Of a DNA stretch of 64,000 bases, positions 1 through 12,093 are shown in pieces. The notes below the pieces were generated by a model, which saw nothing but the letters and a program-made list of their open reading frames with translations, did no database searches and was not told where the DNA came from. This stretch comes from Colius striatus. Lineage: Eukaryota; Chordata; Aves; Coliiformes; Coliidae. Location of the stretch: the NCBI RefSeq assembly GCF_028858725.1, contig NC_084761.1:19932501-19996500 (forward strand), in the 5' to 3' direction. Made by a program: the position numbers and the translations under genes. Each line of letters starts with the position of its first letter. The first letter of the stretch is position 1.

Positions 1-67
1 CAACCCAAAATCGTAAAATTCTTTCCTCTTACACTGTTTGAGGAGTGGGTCAAAAGAAGTCACCTAC

Positions 68-190
68 CTGGGAGAGGTAGCTGAACTAATAAACCACTAA
101 CTGTAGAATCCTTGTTGAGTTTTACCGTCATATCTAAGAGTTCTTCCTGAGAAATGTCTTTAGGCCTCAGTATGATCTCACTAGAAATGC
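68..190 (-). CDS. MTHFD2L: MTHFD2L exon 3
   Basis: 123 nt, acceptor AG at 192-191 and donor GT at 67-66, in phase with exon 2 (a split glycine codon). It encodes SSEIILRPKDISQEELLD followed by VSGLLVQLPLP, the conserved substrate-pocket motif of the family. The next exon should start with the rest of a split Asp/Glu codon, outside the window. Confidence 0.94.
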
Positions 191-3100
191 CTGATAAAAA
201 CCGAAAACAGAAGACACATGTTAGTATCATGAAATTTATCTATGGACAGCTTAGTCATTTTATCTACAAATCTGTCCAATGCTTAACGATTGTCTTAAAT
301 TACCACGGAGAACTTGCTAAAAATTACGCTTTTGCTGCCTTATCTTTAAGGCTGTATTTCTAAATGTCAAGTACAATTTTACAACAAAATATACAGAAAA
401 AAAAGCCCCCAAAAAACCCCTATAGTTGGACACAGTAGCTTTAACAACAGTTTAGAAATATCTGGAAAATAAAGCACGTAGATTTTCTACAGATGTGCTC
501 CTGAGAATTGCAACTAAAGAGTCAAGCTACACCAGCATTATTGACATTTTATGTGACAGCTTTTCTACTTCTGTGGGACAAAACTTGTTATCGGAAGAAT
601 ATTTTTCATATTACTTCATAAGATTGCAGTTTCACTAATAGCTGATAAGTTCCCTGTTTAGGCTATGTCACTCTTTCATTTGGAGGTGAGATGTTGTAGT
701 GGCTGGACTTTATCCTAGGTAATCAGTCACTTGACTTAGTATTTGATCTCATTATCTCTCAACTTTTGCCCTTCATATTCAGAGCTGTGCAGCCTTGGTG
801 TTGGATTGGCTTGCCCGGCCTGGTGTGGACCTAAAGCATTCAATAGGATAGATATTCCATGAGATACAGTAGATGCACATGAAGATTGACATTATGAAGA
901 GGTTATTAACATTATGAAGAAAAAGGCTCTTCTCAATATCTTCCTGTGAAACGGGCTACTTAATTACTATTCCCATAAATTCTGTGGTAGTAGGGTTTGC
1001 TACCACAGTTAGAGGTGAGCTGAAAAATCCACATATAAAAGAAGGCATCTAACACTAATGAGGAGGCAAGCTCTTGAGCAAATATTTAACATTCTAAAGG
1101 AATCCACATCTTGCAGAAACAACTAAAAACTGACATAGTTTTTCTCCAGTTATCTTTATTCATCAAGCCTCTCAAAGCCAGCTAAGACATCTATCTGTCA
1201 AAAACCCTGCCCAATATTCTTTAGTTTCCAACTTCAAACAGGAAGGGTGCAAACTGTTCCCTAATAACATTTTAAGATACAGAATTGAACTTATAGCTAC
1301 CATTCAAGTGCCATTGAAACTACTGTCTTTGCATGTCAATGAAACTGTTTTTATTTAAGTTCATCAGAGAAGATGAGGAAGAAAACTGTGCCAAATTAAA
1401 TGAAGATATGAGAGGTGTTCCTCCCACTTTTTTTAAAAAAAATACATTATATTGTGCTTACCAGAGCATCATTTATATTACATAACACATACCTACAGCT
1501 GCAGCTGCTTTTATCTTGTTTCTGACATAGATATGACTAGCTGGATTGTCTCCTACTAATATGACAGTGAGATGAGGTCTCTTGTTTCCAAAGGATATCC
1601 ATGATTCTACATCCCTTTGAACTTCTTTCAAAACTTGTTTAGCAAGCTTTGTCCCTGAGATAATGGTTGCTTCATCACTATAAAGACAAAAAGATACACA
1701 ATATTTAGGTCTAACTTTTCATAAACAAGACACTTCTAAGTGCATGATCTACCATATTTAGTACATGCTTAATTTGATAGTATTTAAGATACTATTTGAA
1801 AAACACTAACACACTACAGGTTCACCCAGGGAAAGAACTGTTTCCCCATACTCTTACGTGAAGAGCAGGAATGTGCCATCAGTGCATACGTAGTAGGAGC
1901 TCATCTGCCACACCCCACCTTCCCAACACACAGAGACAGCCAGACTGAACATACTTACCAACTCCTGCACTTGGGAACAGAACATGAGAACATTCTTACA
2001 CCCATAATTTTTCTATTTCAAGGAATTTTTACCCACTTTCCTTCCTAAATTTCCTTCAAAAAACTATTTGCCATGGCATTATTTATCCTATTCTTTTGTC
2101 CAGGCCTGGACGATACAATTTCTCGGCTTTCTTAGGACTTAATTCATATAAACTAGTGGTTACCAACCCCAGAGCTCTGTCATGCTCTCCCCACTTTCAT
2201 CCTTTCAATTCCCTGTCCTTGCAGTAATCTCTCTCTGCCCTTGAACTAGCACTACAGCAGACCAACACACTCCTCGGGTAAAGAGCCCACAACCATTGCC
2301 CTACCTATGTAGAAAAACAGAGGAAAATAAAAAGTCTTGAGTCTTGAACTTGTCCCAGAACTCCTCAGGCTTTCTCATTCCCTCTATCATTGCTGTGATC
2401 ATCATCCCTGGTGAAGGATGTGGAACCCTCTCCAGACCCCACCAGTTCTCAGTAAACAGGAAACCTCCTGCATGAATAATTTTCAGATGCTAAGATGTAT
2501 AGTTTATTCTGTATCAGACAAGCAATCTTTAAATACTAACTATATTGTCTGTTTGTGGTGGTGCTTAGAGGGCAGAAAGCACAAAAAGACAGAAAGCTAT
2601 AGGGCTGTTTTAAAACATGGTATTCTGTAAGATTCAAACCCGTAAATTCAAGCTGCCAAAAAGAGACAACTTCAGAAATTTGTGCATTTTCAATCATTCT
2701 TAGTAAATCTTCATGACCAAAGAAGCTAAAGGCACAAATGTGTGGAAGAAAGAAGATGGCAGAAGGGGAAAGAGCAGTAACAAAGATACCAGATGGGACA
2801 GGACAACCACAAGACCATCCAAAATCACAGACTACCTATGGTCTTATATTAAAGGAAATCGTTCAAACTTAACTTCTGTATCTGACTGATAGATGAAGAA
2901 ATCCAATGTACATTTTAGGTTACTGAAGAATGGTCCTATGAGGAGTCTGCTACATAGGAAAGAGCAAGATACCTGAAAAAAACCATTTTTCTGCATTGGA
3001 AATAATAATATGCAACTCTAACTTCTACTACTGTTCCATCTCTTCAAATAAAAGAACAATTTCTAAGCAGTAACGTGACAACCCCCAAAATGTATTTTAA

Positions 3101-6100
3101 AATCAAGATTATTCCAAAGGGAATATGAGGTAAACAACAGAACTCCAGAGGTGCTAACCAGAACAGAATGAAAGTTAAATTCCTTATTTGACCTTACAAG
3201 CCTTGCCCACACCTTTGAATGACACTTGGGTGACAATAATATTAAGATTAACCCTTTAGTAAATGTCTTAATGTTTTTATCAACTTCCCATGCTCACCTG
3301 GCCAGCTAACCTCTGAAACATCAAGGGCATCTCAACTGAACAGCACTTTCTGAAGTACTATTTCATTCAGGTCTTCTGGGGGTCACACCTTGGTTGTTCT
3401 CGTGGTCTTTGGTGTTTTCTTCATCTTCTTGCCTGCCTGCTCACTGTCAACAAACACAGGTGCTTCTCACCTTGTACATGTCTATGGGACATATTCCACT
3501 AGAGTGCAAACTTTTATGTATGTTATCACCTTTGCTTATTGAACCTCTCATCTTCTCAAAGAAACTCCAAGAATCCTAAAATGGCTCATACATATAGTTT
3601 GTTTTGTGGCACAACCATCTGATATTGTAAGAAGAAACTAATTATCACTCCATCTGCAAAAATACAGTAAAATAACATCAACTCCCCAGAAGAAGAATCA
3701 CTATGATAGACACAAAGTTCAAGTTACTAGTGGTTAAGTTCACTCCTCCCCTCAAGGGAACAACTGTGCAGTAACAAAACCCACATACCTGGTTCATCAG
3801 CTCTTAACCAAAGCCTGTCGACTGATTACTTGACCTTTCTTATGAGAAAGTAAGCTGAAGTAGGAGAGTTTCCTCTCTGCAAATATCCTTTGCTTCCTTC
3901 TTAGAGATGAAGATCTCTACATTTATACACACACAGATTGTAATCCCTGCTTTCAATGGAATAATTTAATTCAACAGGACCACTATTTGTAGTTGAAATA
4001 CTTTAGCAAAGGGCTCCAGATGGTTTATACTGACACCAAAAAGGTGTCATTATAACTTCAGGAAAAAAAAAAAGAAAACTGAACATATTCCACTGAGAAC
4101 GATTTATCTGACTATTTGTCAGATAAGCAAAGTATTAGAAACAAACTTAGCACACAAAACCCACAAATATTGTGTTTTCTTCAATTTTACACTAGGTTTA
4201 GCTACTTCCCAAACACAGGTTTCTGTACTATTTAGATATATATACAGATAAATAATTAAGTCAGCCAATGTGGTTTTATTCTTTCCCTGTACATACTCAT
4301 TTTCATATATGTCGCTCTCTCATCTTCACTAATTATGTTTTAGCTATAGATGCTTTTGGCATGTCACACTTCTTCCATGTAGTCATTATGTCAAATAAAC
4401 AATTAATGCTCACCTATGTAGCAATGCCACATACAGCTAAGAACACAAGCACTTAACGTTAATTTTGTGCCAAAAAATATTTTCAATCCCTGACTGTGTA
4501 TCACATTTCTATGCTAGTTTTACTCCAAATGCATTGCCAAAGGATAAGTTTTCCTAATCTTAAAGTTTTAAGTGCATGCCTCTTCCTTAAAATCTAGCCA
4601 CAGACTCATTACATTTTAAAGATCTGTACTCACTGAAATCTGAGCATTCTCAGCGCATCACATTCAGTCTCCTCAGTCATCCGAATATTAAAGCCAAAGC
4701 AAATGAATGGAAAAACAGTGCTAAAACCATAAAACCACACACACACACAAATATACACCCCCCCCCCCCCCCCCCCCCCCCCCAAATCATCGCTCACACA
4801 CACATGTTACAAGCCAGGACAAAACACATCACACATCCTAGCCAGGAGATGCCATGACAAGGCTCTTCAACATCAGACTTTCTAGGGACAATTAAACAGC
4901 CTGTTCTACAAGCCTCAGCAAAAGTAAATAGTAAAAGGCAAAACCTTGCCTGAAAACAGCAATGTTTCACATTAAGACTACTCTGAAATATTAATATTCT
5001 GGGCCAGCCCAGATACAGAAGATCAAAATTAAAGGTTAGTTCACATAGACAGAGGAAAACGGTTACAATTATACCTTAGAGGAAGGTTTGGGATAGCCCT
5101 CCTTCAATAGAGTTACCCTCTTTTGGCATTCCAACAGCTAATAGATACTTTGAGGAAGTTACAAAATGTATCAATGCAAAGAGTAATTCTATTTCTCACA
5201 CTTGTAACTTAAAGATGCTAGGAAAGGAGATGGCAAATAGCACATATTTCTGGCAAATTTTTATCAAACTGACTCCAGGTCTCCAGGAGAACCTCAATGA
5301 AAACAAAAATTACTTGGGGAAGAAATCTTCAGCTAAAACCTTTGCTTTGGAGACTGACCATGAACCACAGAGACACGGAAATTAAATAGGTGGAAAATGT
5401 AGTGTGACAATGCAGCTTTGTATCTTACAGAGCTACAGATAAAGAGTCTTTTAAGTTACAGATGCACTGTTCTCTCTTAGAAGAAAGGAAGGAACGGCAA
5501 ATTTCCTGACTTTTTGGCCCCTCTCTCTAAATGTCACAATTTGTTTAAGGCACAAAAGCTTTCCCCCTGCCATCTGCCCATAGATGATGATTGTACCCTT
5601 GTCTTGAGCCACATGGGTTCAGCCACTTAGAGCTGACCAATATCAGTACAATGTCACTAAAGAAAACCTTTTTTGGAACACAGTTAATGATTTTTGTAAC
5701 GAAATCAAGTGTCCCCGTTGTCACGAGCACCAAGCTATTAAAGGCATTCCACATATCCATGACCTTAATTCTGCACTGAAAAATGCCATCACTATAACCA
5801 AACTGTAAATATTGTTACTGCAAGAGCCATCACTTAGTTTTAAATGTTCATAATTTCTTATGTTTCTGAACAGATTCTGTTTTCAAATACATTTGAAAGC
5901 TTATAATCACCCTCATATACCACAAACAGCTTTGCCCTAAACTGGCTGGAACCTAAATTTTTACAAGTCCAAGGGTAAAATCAAGGGTAAAACAAACATT
6001 CCACAAAATGCACCTATTCATGCATTACCATAATGCTGGTCTACTATATTAAATAATAATTAAAAAGAACACATACATTTAGTGTTTACACTTAACCATT

Positions 6101-9100
6101 TATGTTTCAGTTACACAAACTGAAACCTCAATGCTTCAATTGTCGTACAAGGGAAGACTTTCTAGAAGCGTCCTAAAATGAATTATTTCAGTCTTGATGA
6201 TGACTTATCTTAGCTGATCATCATTACAGAATGGCAACAGACTATTCTTCCTATATAAGACTTTAATAAATTATATTTATTCATCATAATTGATTACTTT
6301 AGCCTTACACCTAATGTTTGACTACTTCAACTTTTGTTGCTTCAGCTTCACCTGACACATAAATTAAGCAAAGTATGTGATTGTATTTTATCTCTATTTT
6401 TTAGGAAAACAGCAGTATTTATTATTTGTTTTGATCATTATTAGTTCTAGTGGGTTTACAGTTTCATCTAAATTTTTGAGACAAGGGTACAAATTTAGTA
6501 TATCATGGAAATGTGGGTTACCTATTGTTTATCACAAATGTAGTTTTAATTCAAAAGAAAAACTTCCCTGGGAAAAAACAACCAACCAACCAAAGCCATA
6601 GTAGATTAAAAAATGTTTGATTAAATGTTAAAAGAATAAAAGCTTGACAGCCTTCAGCAGTAATATTTTTCTTTGTCTTACTACCCTGAACATCCAGAAC
6701 TAAAACTTCTAAACATACAAATACATATGCTTGAAGTTTTAATATATGTTTGTATACAAACATGTTTAACATTGATATTTACTACATGTTGAGCCAGTTT
6801 GCCATGATGAAAGAAGTTCAAAGTTATTTTCAAAAAACCAAAGCATTCTGGGTTTATGTTAATACTGGACTGTTTTTTAAAGTGCTGCAAATCTGATCAG
6901 TACGGGGTTTTTTTCTGCACTATATTCTGGGGAATGAACAAGTTGGCACATAGAACAACATTCAGGAAGAAAAACAAAGCATCATGCTTTCCAAGATAGT
7001 CTAAAACCAGTTTTACACTCACATCTGTACTGTAAAAAACTACACAATCAGAGTAAAATAGCATGTAATTCATGTTTTGTTATATTAATAAGTGCATATT
7101 TGTCTGCTTATCAGCATACTCAAATGTGATAAACATTTAACAGTTCAGCACATCAGGAAAATGAGTGACACTATATTTATTGAGACACTTGTTTAAACTT
7201 TATAGACACATGGACGACACATGGTAGAACATTATGGATTTTAAAATACTACCCCAATAGCATATGGAAGAAATGTACAGTGGTGAGTTCTGAAACAACT
7301 TCTTTCCTCTACTAGTCTTTAAGATAAGAATATAATCCTAGAAGCACAAACAAAGTGTAAGGAGCATCATCCCACTCATAACAAAGCTCATCCATTTATT
7401 TAAATGAACTCTGCTTAAATAAGATCACAACTGGAAACAGCTGCTGCCAGCACTTCTGGGAAAAAAATCAACTGCCTACACATTCTAACTACACCTAAAT
7501 CAACATCACAGTCTTCTTGCTATTACCTACCAAGTTAATGAAATAAACTTGTTTAAATGCCAATGGCTAAAACGCAGAAACCATTTCTGGATTTAGATGA
7601 AAATACTAAAAAGGCAAGAAATCTGGTGGCAATGCATTGTGGCAATTTGCTTATTGAACCTCTCATCTTCTCAAAGAAACTCCAAGAATCCTAAAATGGC
7701 TCATACATATAGTTGTGTTTCTCGGTACAACCATCTGATATTATAATAAGAAACTAAATACCATTCTATCTGCAAAAATGCAGTAAAATAATGTAAACTC
7801 CCCGGAAGAAGAACCACTAAGACACAAAGTTCAAGTTACTAGTGGTTAAGTTCACTCCTCCCCTCAGGAGAATAACTGTGCAGCACAGTAACAAAACCCA
7901 CACGCCTGGTTCATCAGCTCTTAGCCAAAGCCTATTAACTGATTACTTGACCTTACTTACCAGAAAGTAAGCTGAAGTAGGTGGGAAATGCATAAAATCA
8001 CTCCAAATGGAGAAGTTTCTAGTTATCTTCCTTCCAAGATTACTCTCTGCTTCATGACTTCAGAAATTACTTTCCCAAAATTAAGAAAAGAGTTGCAATA
8101 ACATCACTTTTTATACATAATTGATGGATTTTTATGAAATATATTTCATCAAGAACCCTTCTGCTACATAGTCATCATCTATACATATCTTTTAAGTATC
8201 TTGATTTACCCAACAACCATTAAAGGTTTGAGCTCTATACAGCAGCAGGCATACATATACCTGCCGCACAACATGTACTCAGCTTCATCAGCTCACCTTC
8301 CCATTCTAGCACCCTCTCCAGCAATCATGTTAAGTAAAACAAAAGTCACCTTGAAAACATGTGGCTTCGCGAATTCAACTGCTATTTGTCTTCTATGCAT
8401 CAATGAATATTTTCATATGCAAAACAAGTATCACAAATAGTTTACCACAACTCAGTAAATACTATCACATTTGTTATTTAAACCTTCAGAACACTCTCAG
8501 CAAAACCACTGATTTATAACATTAGCTCACACTTCAGGAAAAAAAAAGCAAGCTTTAAATATACAGCTAAGGAGAAATCAACAATACCTTGCCATTTTCC
8601 TTACAGCTGCTCTATAGTGCACTTGCAAGTCTTTTATTTACTTGCTAAAAACTGTGTATATATGACTTTCTCAACTACAGATTTTTTTTTCACAACTGTA
8701 AAATATAAAAAATGTTGATGTTTCTTAGGCTTATAATCTCAACTGTTTAAGTCCTTCATTGAAAACACTAAACAAGAACTACGTTTCATTTAGTAAAAAC
8801 CGAAGTAAAGCATCATCTATAGAGGAAGGTTACACTGCAATGAGCTATTCAAGACACTGAAATTGAGGAGTGAATTAATATTTTAAATTTTATTCACATG
8901 AAAAACTTGACTAGGTGTAACAATAGATTTAATATGTGTTACTGTGCCATGCTATCCCACTCACTCATGGATGCCCTTGTTCTGAACAGAACAATTCATA
9001 TACTGAATCTTTCTTGTTAGTGCATCCAGTGATTTACAGAAACAAAGACGTTAGCTGCCGTTTTATATCAATCTAAACACTAGAAGCCTAAAATATTATA

Positions 9101-10616
9101 TGAGGCATCACAATGGGATCTTAGGACCAGTGCATGTGTACTACTATTCTTTGCTGCTAATAGCTGTTTTTTACAGTTCTGAGAAAAGTTGCTCCATCAA
9201 TCACGATTTTATAGAGGTTTTCATGTGTTATGTGTGGGACTGAGAAGCTCCCATTGGTGCCAAACCTGTCAGAAACAAATCCTCTGTTGTACAGGATACA
9301 CAGGGTATCTAGGAGGTCAGATGCTTATTTCAATTGTCATGATAAAGCTTCCTAACATTTTAAAGTTTGAAAATACAAAACAAAGACAATGCTTTCACTG
9401 TAACATGCTATGTGTGATCCATTGAACAGAGCAAAGTTTCATATCAGTATTTCAGATAACTGCAGTAGAAATAAAAAGGCTGAGAAGCAGGAGCTCAGAT
9501 GAAACCCTCCCGTCCACACCCAGTGAAGCACTCACAGTTGCCTTGCTGTAGAATCAACACAGAGGCTCTGTCCAGCCAGCACATTAAACGAAACCCACAG
9601 GGTAACAGTGTCAGAAGACTGGTCCCTTGCTGTGCTGGAAGAGTGCATCCCGCTTGCCCTAGGGATCCAGGCTTTCTGCAAACACTGCCAGACCCCTGCC
9701 CACTGCAGTGCTATGTGACACACAGTAAGACCACGTGGTGGGCTAGTCATTTTTTTTTCAAATAGTATTTTGATTATTTTTTTCAAGAACAAAAGAGCAC
9801 CACGGTATCACACCACCTGCCTTGCTGAGGACAGCGGGATGCAATGGGCTGAGCTGTCACCATCACATGTCCCTTCATATGGACGGTAATATCCTTTAGC
9901 AATGATTAAAACACTCACCTACAAGTCGTCAGTGAAAACAATCATAGATTCAAAAGAATAGATATACATAGTAATTCCGTGTCAATCATCTGAGAGTCTC
10001 TTCAATGTACCAGGAGCAAACAACATGCTTAATACCCAGATTCCCTGCAGAAAACAGACAGGAAGGCCACATCGCCAGGGCTCCCCCCTTTCAGTGCACC
10101 TTTGAAATCCTCACTGGATCAACAACGCCCGTGCCGCAGCCCGCGCTCCCTCCCTCCCGGTACCTCTGCCCGCTGGCACCGCTGACCCCGCAGAGCTCCA
10201 TTTTCTCAGAGAAAACTGCAATTCAGCCGAGGGCATGGGGCAGCCACCCCGGAGGGGACCGACGAGGGAGACGATCCTCGCGGTGGCGAGCGCCGGGCCG
10301 GGCTTTGTCTTTCCCTCCCGTTCCCCTCACGGGGTGGGCGCCAACTCTGTCCGGCGCGCGCTCGGGGGCTCCAGCACGACCGTCCCGCCGTACCCACAGC
10401 GCTCCCCGCCGCGCCGGGAGGAGGAGGAGGACGGGCAGCGCATGAAGATGCCCCGAGCGGTGCGGCGTACCTGGCGGCTCTGCGAGGGGAGCTGCTGGTG
10501 CCGTAGGCGGCCCGGGGCGCCGGGAGCGAGAGGGCTCGCCATCTCCTCAGCGGTGCCAAGCCCGGGCGCAGCACGGAGGAGGAAGAGGAGAAGGAAAAGG
10601 AGGTCGCCGCCGCCAT
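68..10616 (-). CDS. MTHFD2L: MTHFD2L, 5' part (exons 1-3), partial at left edge
   Basis: Mitochondrial bifunctional methylenetetrahydrofolate dehydrogenase/cyclohydrolase of one-carbon metabolism. It oxidises 5,10-methylene-THF and hydrolyses the product to 10-formyl-THF in the mitochondrial matrix. Three coding exons are read on the minus strand: 10471-10616, 1493-1677 and 68-190, joined in phases 2 and 1 by canonical GT/AG sites. The spliced protein has an Arg/Ser/Ala-rich N-terminus suited to mitochondrial import, then the family blocks IISGTKLAK, RPHLTVILVGDNPASH, YVRNKI and VSGLLVQLPLP. The YVxxK-type tyrosine and lysine of the catalytic core are present. The wording VESWISFGNKRPHL and RPKDISQEELLD fits MTHFD2L better than MTHFD2, and the chemokine neighbours support this. 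Exon 3 ends at a GT donor at 67-66, so the NAD(P)-binding half lies outside the window. Intron 1 is about 8.8 kb and intron 2 about 1.3 kb. Confidence 0.95.
191..1492 (-). other. MTHFD2L intron 2
   Basis: AT-rich sequence between the two splice sites described for exons 2 and 3. I see no further exon, RNA gene or clear transposon in it. Confidence 0.85.
1493..1677 (-). CDS. MTHFD2L: MTHFD2L exon 2
   Basis: 185 nt, acceptor AG at 1679-1678 and donor GT at 1492-1491. It encodes the start of the folate dehydrogenase/cyclohydrolase catalytic domain, with ISGTKLAKQVLKEVQRD, GNKRPHLTVILVGDNPASH and YVRNKIKAAAAVG. The tyrosine and lysine of the YxxxK-like catalytic signature are intact. Confidence 0.95.
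3531..3864. repeat. Direct repeat copy 1 (about 334 bp) in MTHFD2L intron 1
   Basis: Closely similar to 7646-7981 in the same orientation. The first 65 or so bases (starting tttgcttattgaacctctc) are nearly perfect, and the rest matches at roughly 90% with small indels. I see no terminal inverted repeats, LTRs or poly-A tail and do not recognise it as a named family. It could be a local duplication or two copies of an unlabelled dispersed repeat. Confidence 0.9.
4738..4783. repeat. CA repeat followed by a 26-bp poly-C run
   Basis: A short CA-rich stretch at 4738-4749 leads into an uninterrupted run of 26 cytosines at 4758-4783. In the MTHFD2L transcript this reads as a 26-nt G run. Homopolymers this long are error-prone, so the exact length is uncertain. 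Confidence 0.95.
7646..7981. repeat. Direct repeat copy 2 (about 336 bp) in MTHFD2L intron 1
   Basis: Partner of 3531-3864. Both copies end at the shared gtaagctgaagtagg and diverge at once beyond it. The divergence suggests the duplication is old rather than an assembly artefact. Confidence 0.9.
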
Positions 10617-11110
10617 GTCGGTCCCGACAGACGGAAGCGCCACCGCGGCCAAGCGACGAGGGGAGGAGCCAGGGCAAGTAACGGGACCGGGGTCGCGGCG
10701 GGGCGCAGCGCGTGGCTGAAGGGCGGGCGGAGCTGCCGGTGCCGTGACAGGAACAGCGCGCCTGAGGGGCGAGGCTAATAATACACCGCCCGGCAAAATT
10801 GAAAGGGCGGCGGCAGTGCCTGCGGTGAAGGCATATCTGTCATCCGTTAAACGGCCCGAGGCTGTCGTGCCGTGCCCGGGGCTGGCGAGCCCTGAGGATT
10901 TGTGCGCTGAGAGGGCGAGCGGCACTGCCTCTGCCCAGGCCGCGGCACCCCGCAGCGCGTCGGAGGATTGCGGCGGGAACGGCTGCAGGTGATGGTGCAA
11001 AAGGCGGCCTGCATTTGCGGGCTTGGATTTGTGTGAGTTTCTGTTCCCGCCGAAACGTGGTGTGGGCAGAGGTCACACCGAGTCAAAGCTGTGTGGGCGA
11101 GCGTCGATGC
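10130..11110. promoter_or_regulatory. CpG island promoter of MTHFD2L
   Basis: A block of very high GC and CpG density in otherwise AT-rich DNA, spanning the MTHFD2L first exon and about 500 bp upstream of its start codon. I see no TATA box close to the start codon. This is the usual housekeeping-type promoter, and such islands often fire in both directions. Boundaries are by eye. Confidence 0.8.
10471..10616 (-). CDS. MTHFD2L: MTHFD2L exon 1 (mitochondrial leader)
   Basis: The start codon at 10616-10614 has G at -3 and G at +4, a strong vertebrate context. It is followed by 48 codons plus 2 nt and a GT donor at 10470-10469. The encoded leader begins MAAATSFSFSSSSSVLRPGL, is rich in Ser, Ala and Arg and lacks acidic residues, as expected of a matrix-targeting peptide. 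The serine run is encoded by an imperfect purine-rich stretch on the plus strand (about 10573-10603), so its length may vary. Joining to exon 2 restores a serine codon and runs directly into the DEATIISG block. Confidence 0.9.
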
Positions 11111-12054
11111 CTTTTGTAACCGCATGTTTTCCTAGGGAAAGTCTGACAGACTTTCTTGTAACTCACAGAGTAGGGCTTTCTGTCATGTTTTGTGGCAGAT
11201 TTTTCACTAAAGATTGTGGAAAAATTCCTCTGTGCAGAGGGGAAGAAGAAAATAAACTGAGATCTGCAATAGGATATATGAAGCATGCCAAAATAATAAC
11301 AACAACCTCACCTGCAAAACAGCCTACAGACAGTTGGCAAATTCCTTCATGAAGATGGTGAGAGCTTTGAAAAGATGCATCAGATGACTTGGACTGCAGC
11401 TTCTGATGCTGCAGTGGCAATTTTTTCTGATCAGTTATGTGTTTGTGTCAGGAACGTGGCTCAGGTGCTCCCACAGACAACATGTGTGCTGGTTTTTAGT
11501 GCCTTCTCCTCTTAGACTCTTATTGTCAACATTATGTGAATCTTCTCCTTTAAGTTGCCATCTCATATTTTGTAAACAGTAGTGACACCAAACTTTACAC
11601 ACTATCAAGTACATACTGCATTAATTAGAAACCATCTTTAAAAAAGAGTGCTTATCCAAGACTCATTGACACAGTTGTATACACTGTCCCTTAACTCTCA
11701 TGATTATTTCTAATTACCATTCTGTTTGGAAAAAAAATGAACATACAAGGTTATAGGAAGTCCTGTGAAAATTTACAGTCCTTGAACAGATAGTAAATCT
11801 TTAAGGTAGAACACAGATCTTGAAGTGCTAATCTACCCTATCCAGCCTCTAGAGAACTGAACATTACAAATGTAAATTGAGTACTTAAGCTCATTGATAT
11901 AAAAGCTAGTCATTGTTTGATTGCTATTTGTTTTTAGGACTGTCATAGCAATGATTCCATAAAAAGATATTTTAATATAGCTAAACTCACAGTTTATGTG
12001 CTGATGGGATAAGGAATTGCAAGCAATTGTAAAAAAGGGAGTAGGTTACTTGAA

Positions 12055-12056
<2 letters not shown>

Positions 12057-12091
<35 letters not shown>
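12057..12091. repeat. (AT)n microsatellite
   Basis: An uninterrupted AT dinucleotide repeat of about 35 bp. Confidence 0.97.

Positions 12092-12093
<2 letters not shown>

Larger units (their letters stand above)
1678..10470 (-). other. MTHFD2L intron 1
   Basis: Long AT-rich first intron. It holds a pair of direct 0.33-kb repeats about 4.1 kb apart and a CA-plus-poly-C simple repeat near 4.74 kb, both listed separately. No open reading frame here shows a recognisable domain. Confidence 0.85.

Noticed and set aside
10206-11000. 264-codon minus-strand open frame over the CpG island
   Set aside because: Only 10471-10616 within it is exon 1 of MTHFD2L. The rest is low-stop GC-rich promoter and intron sequence.
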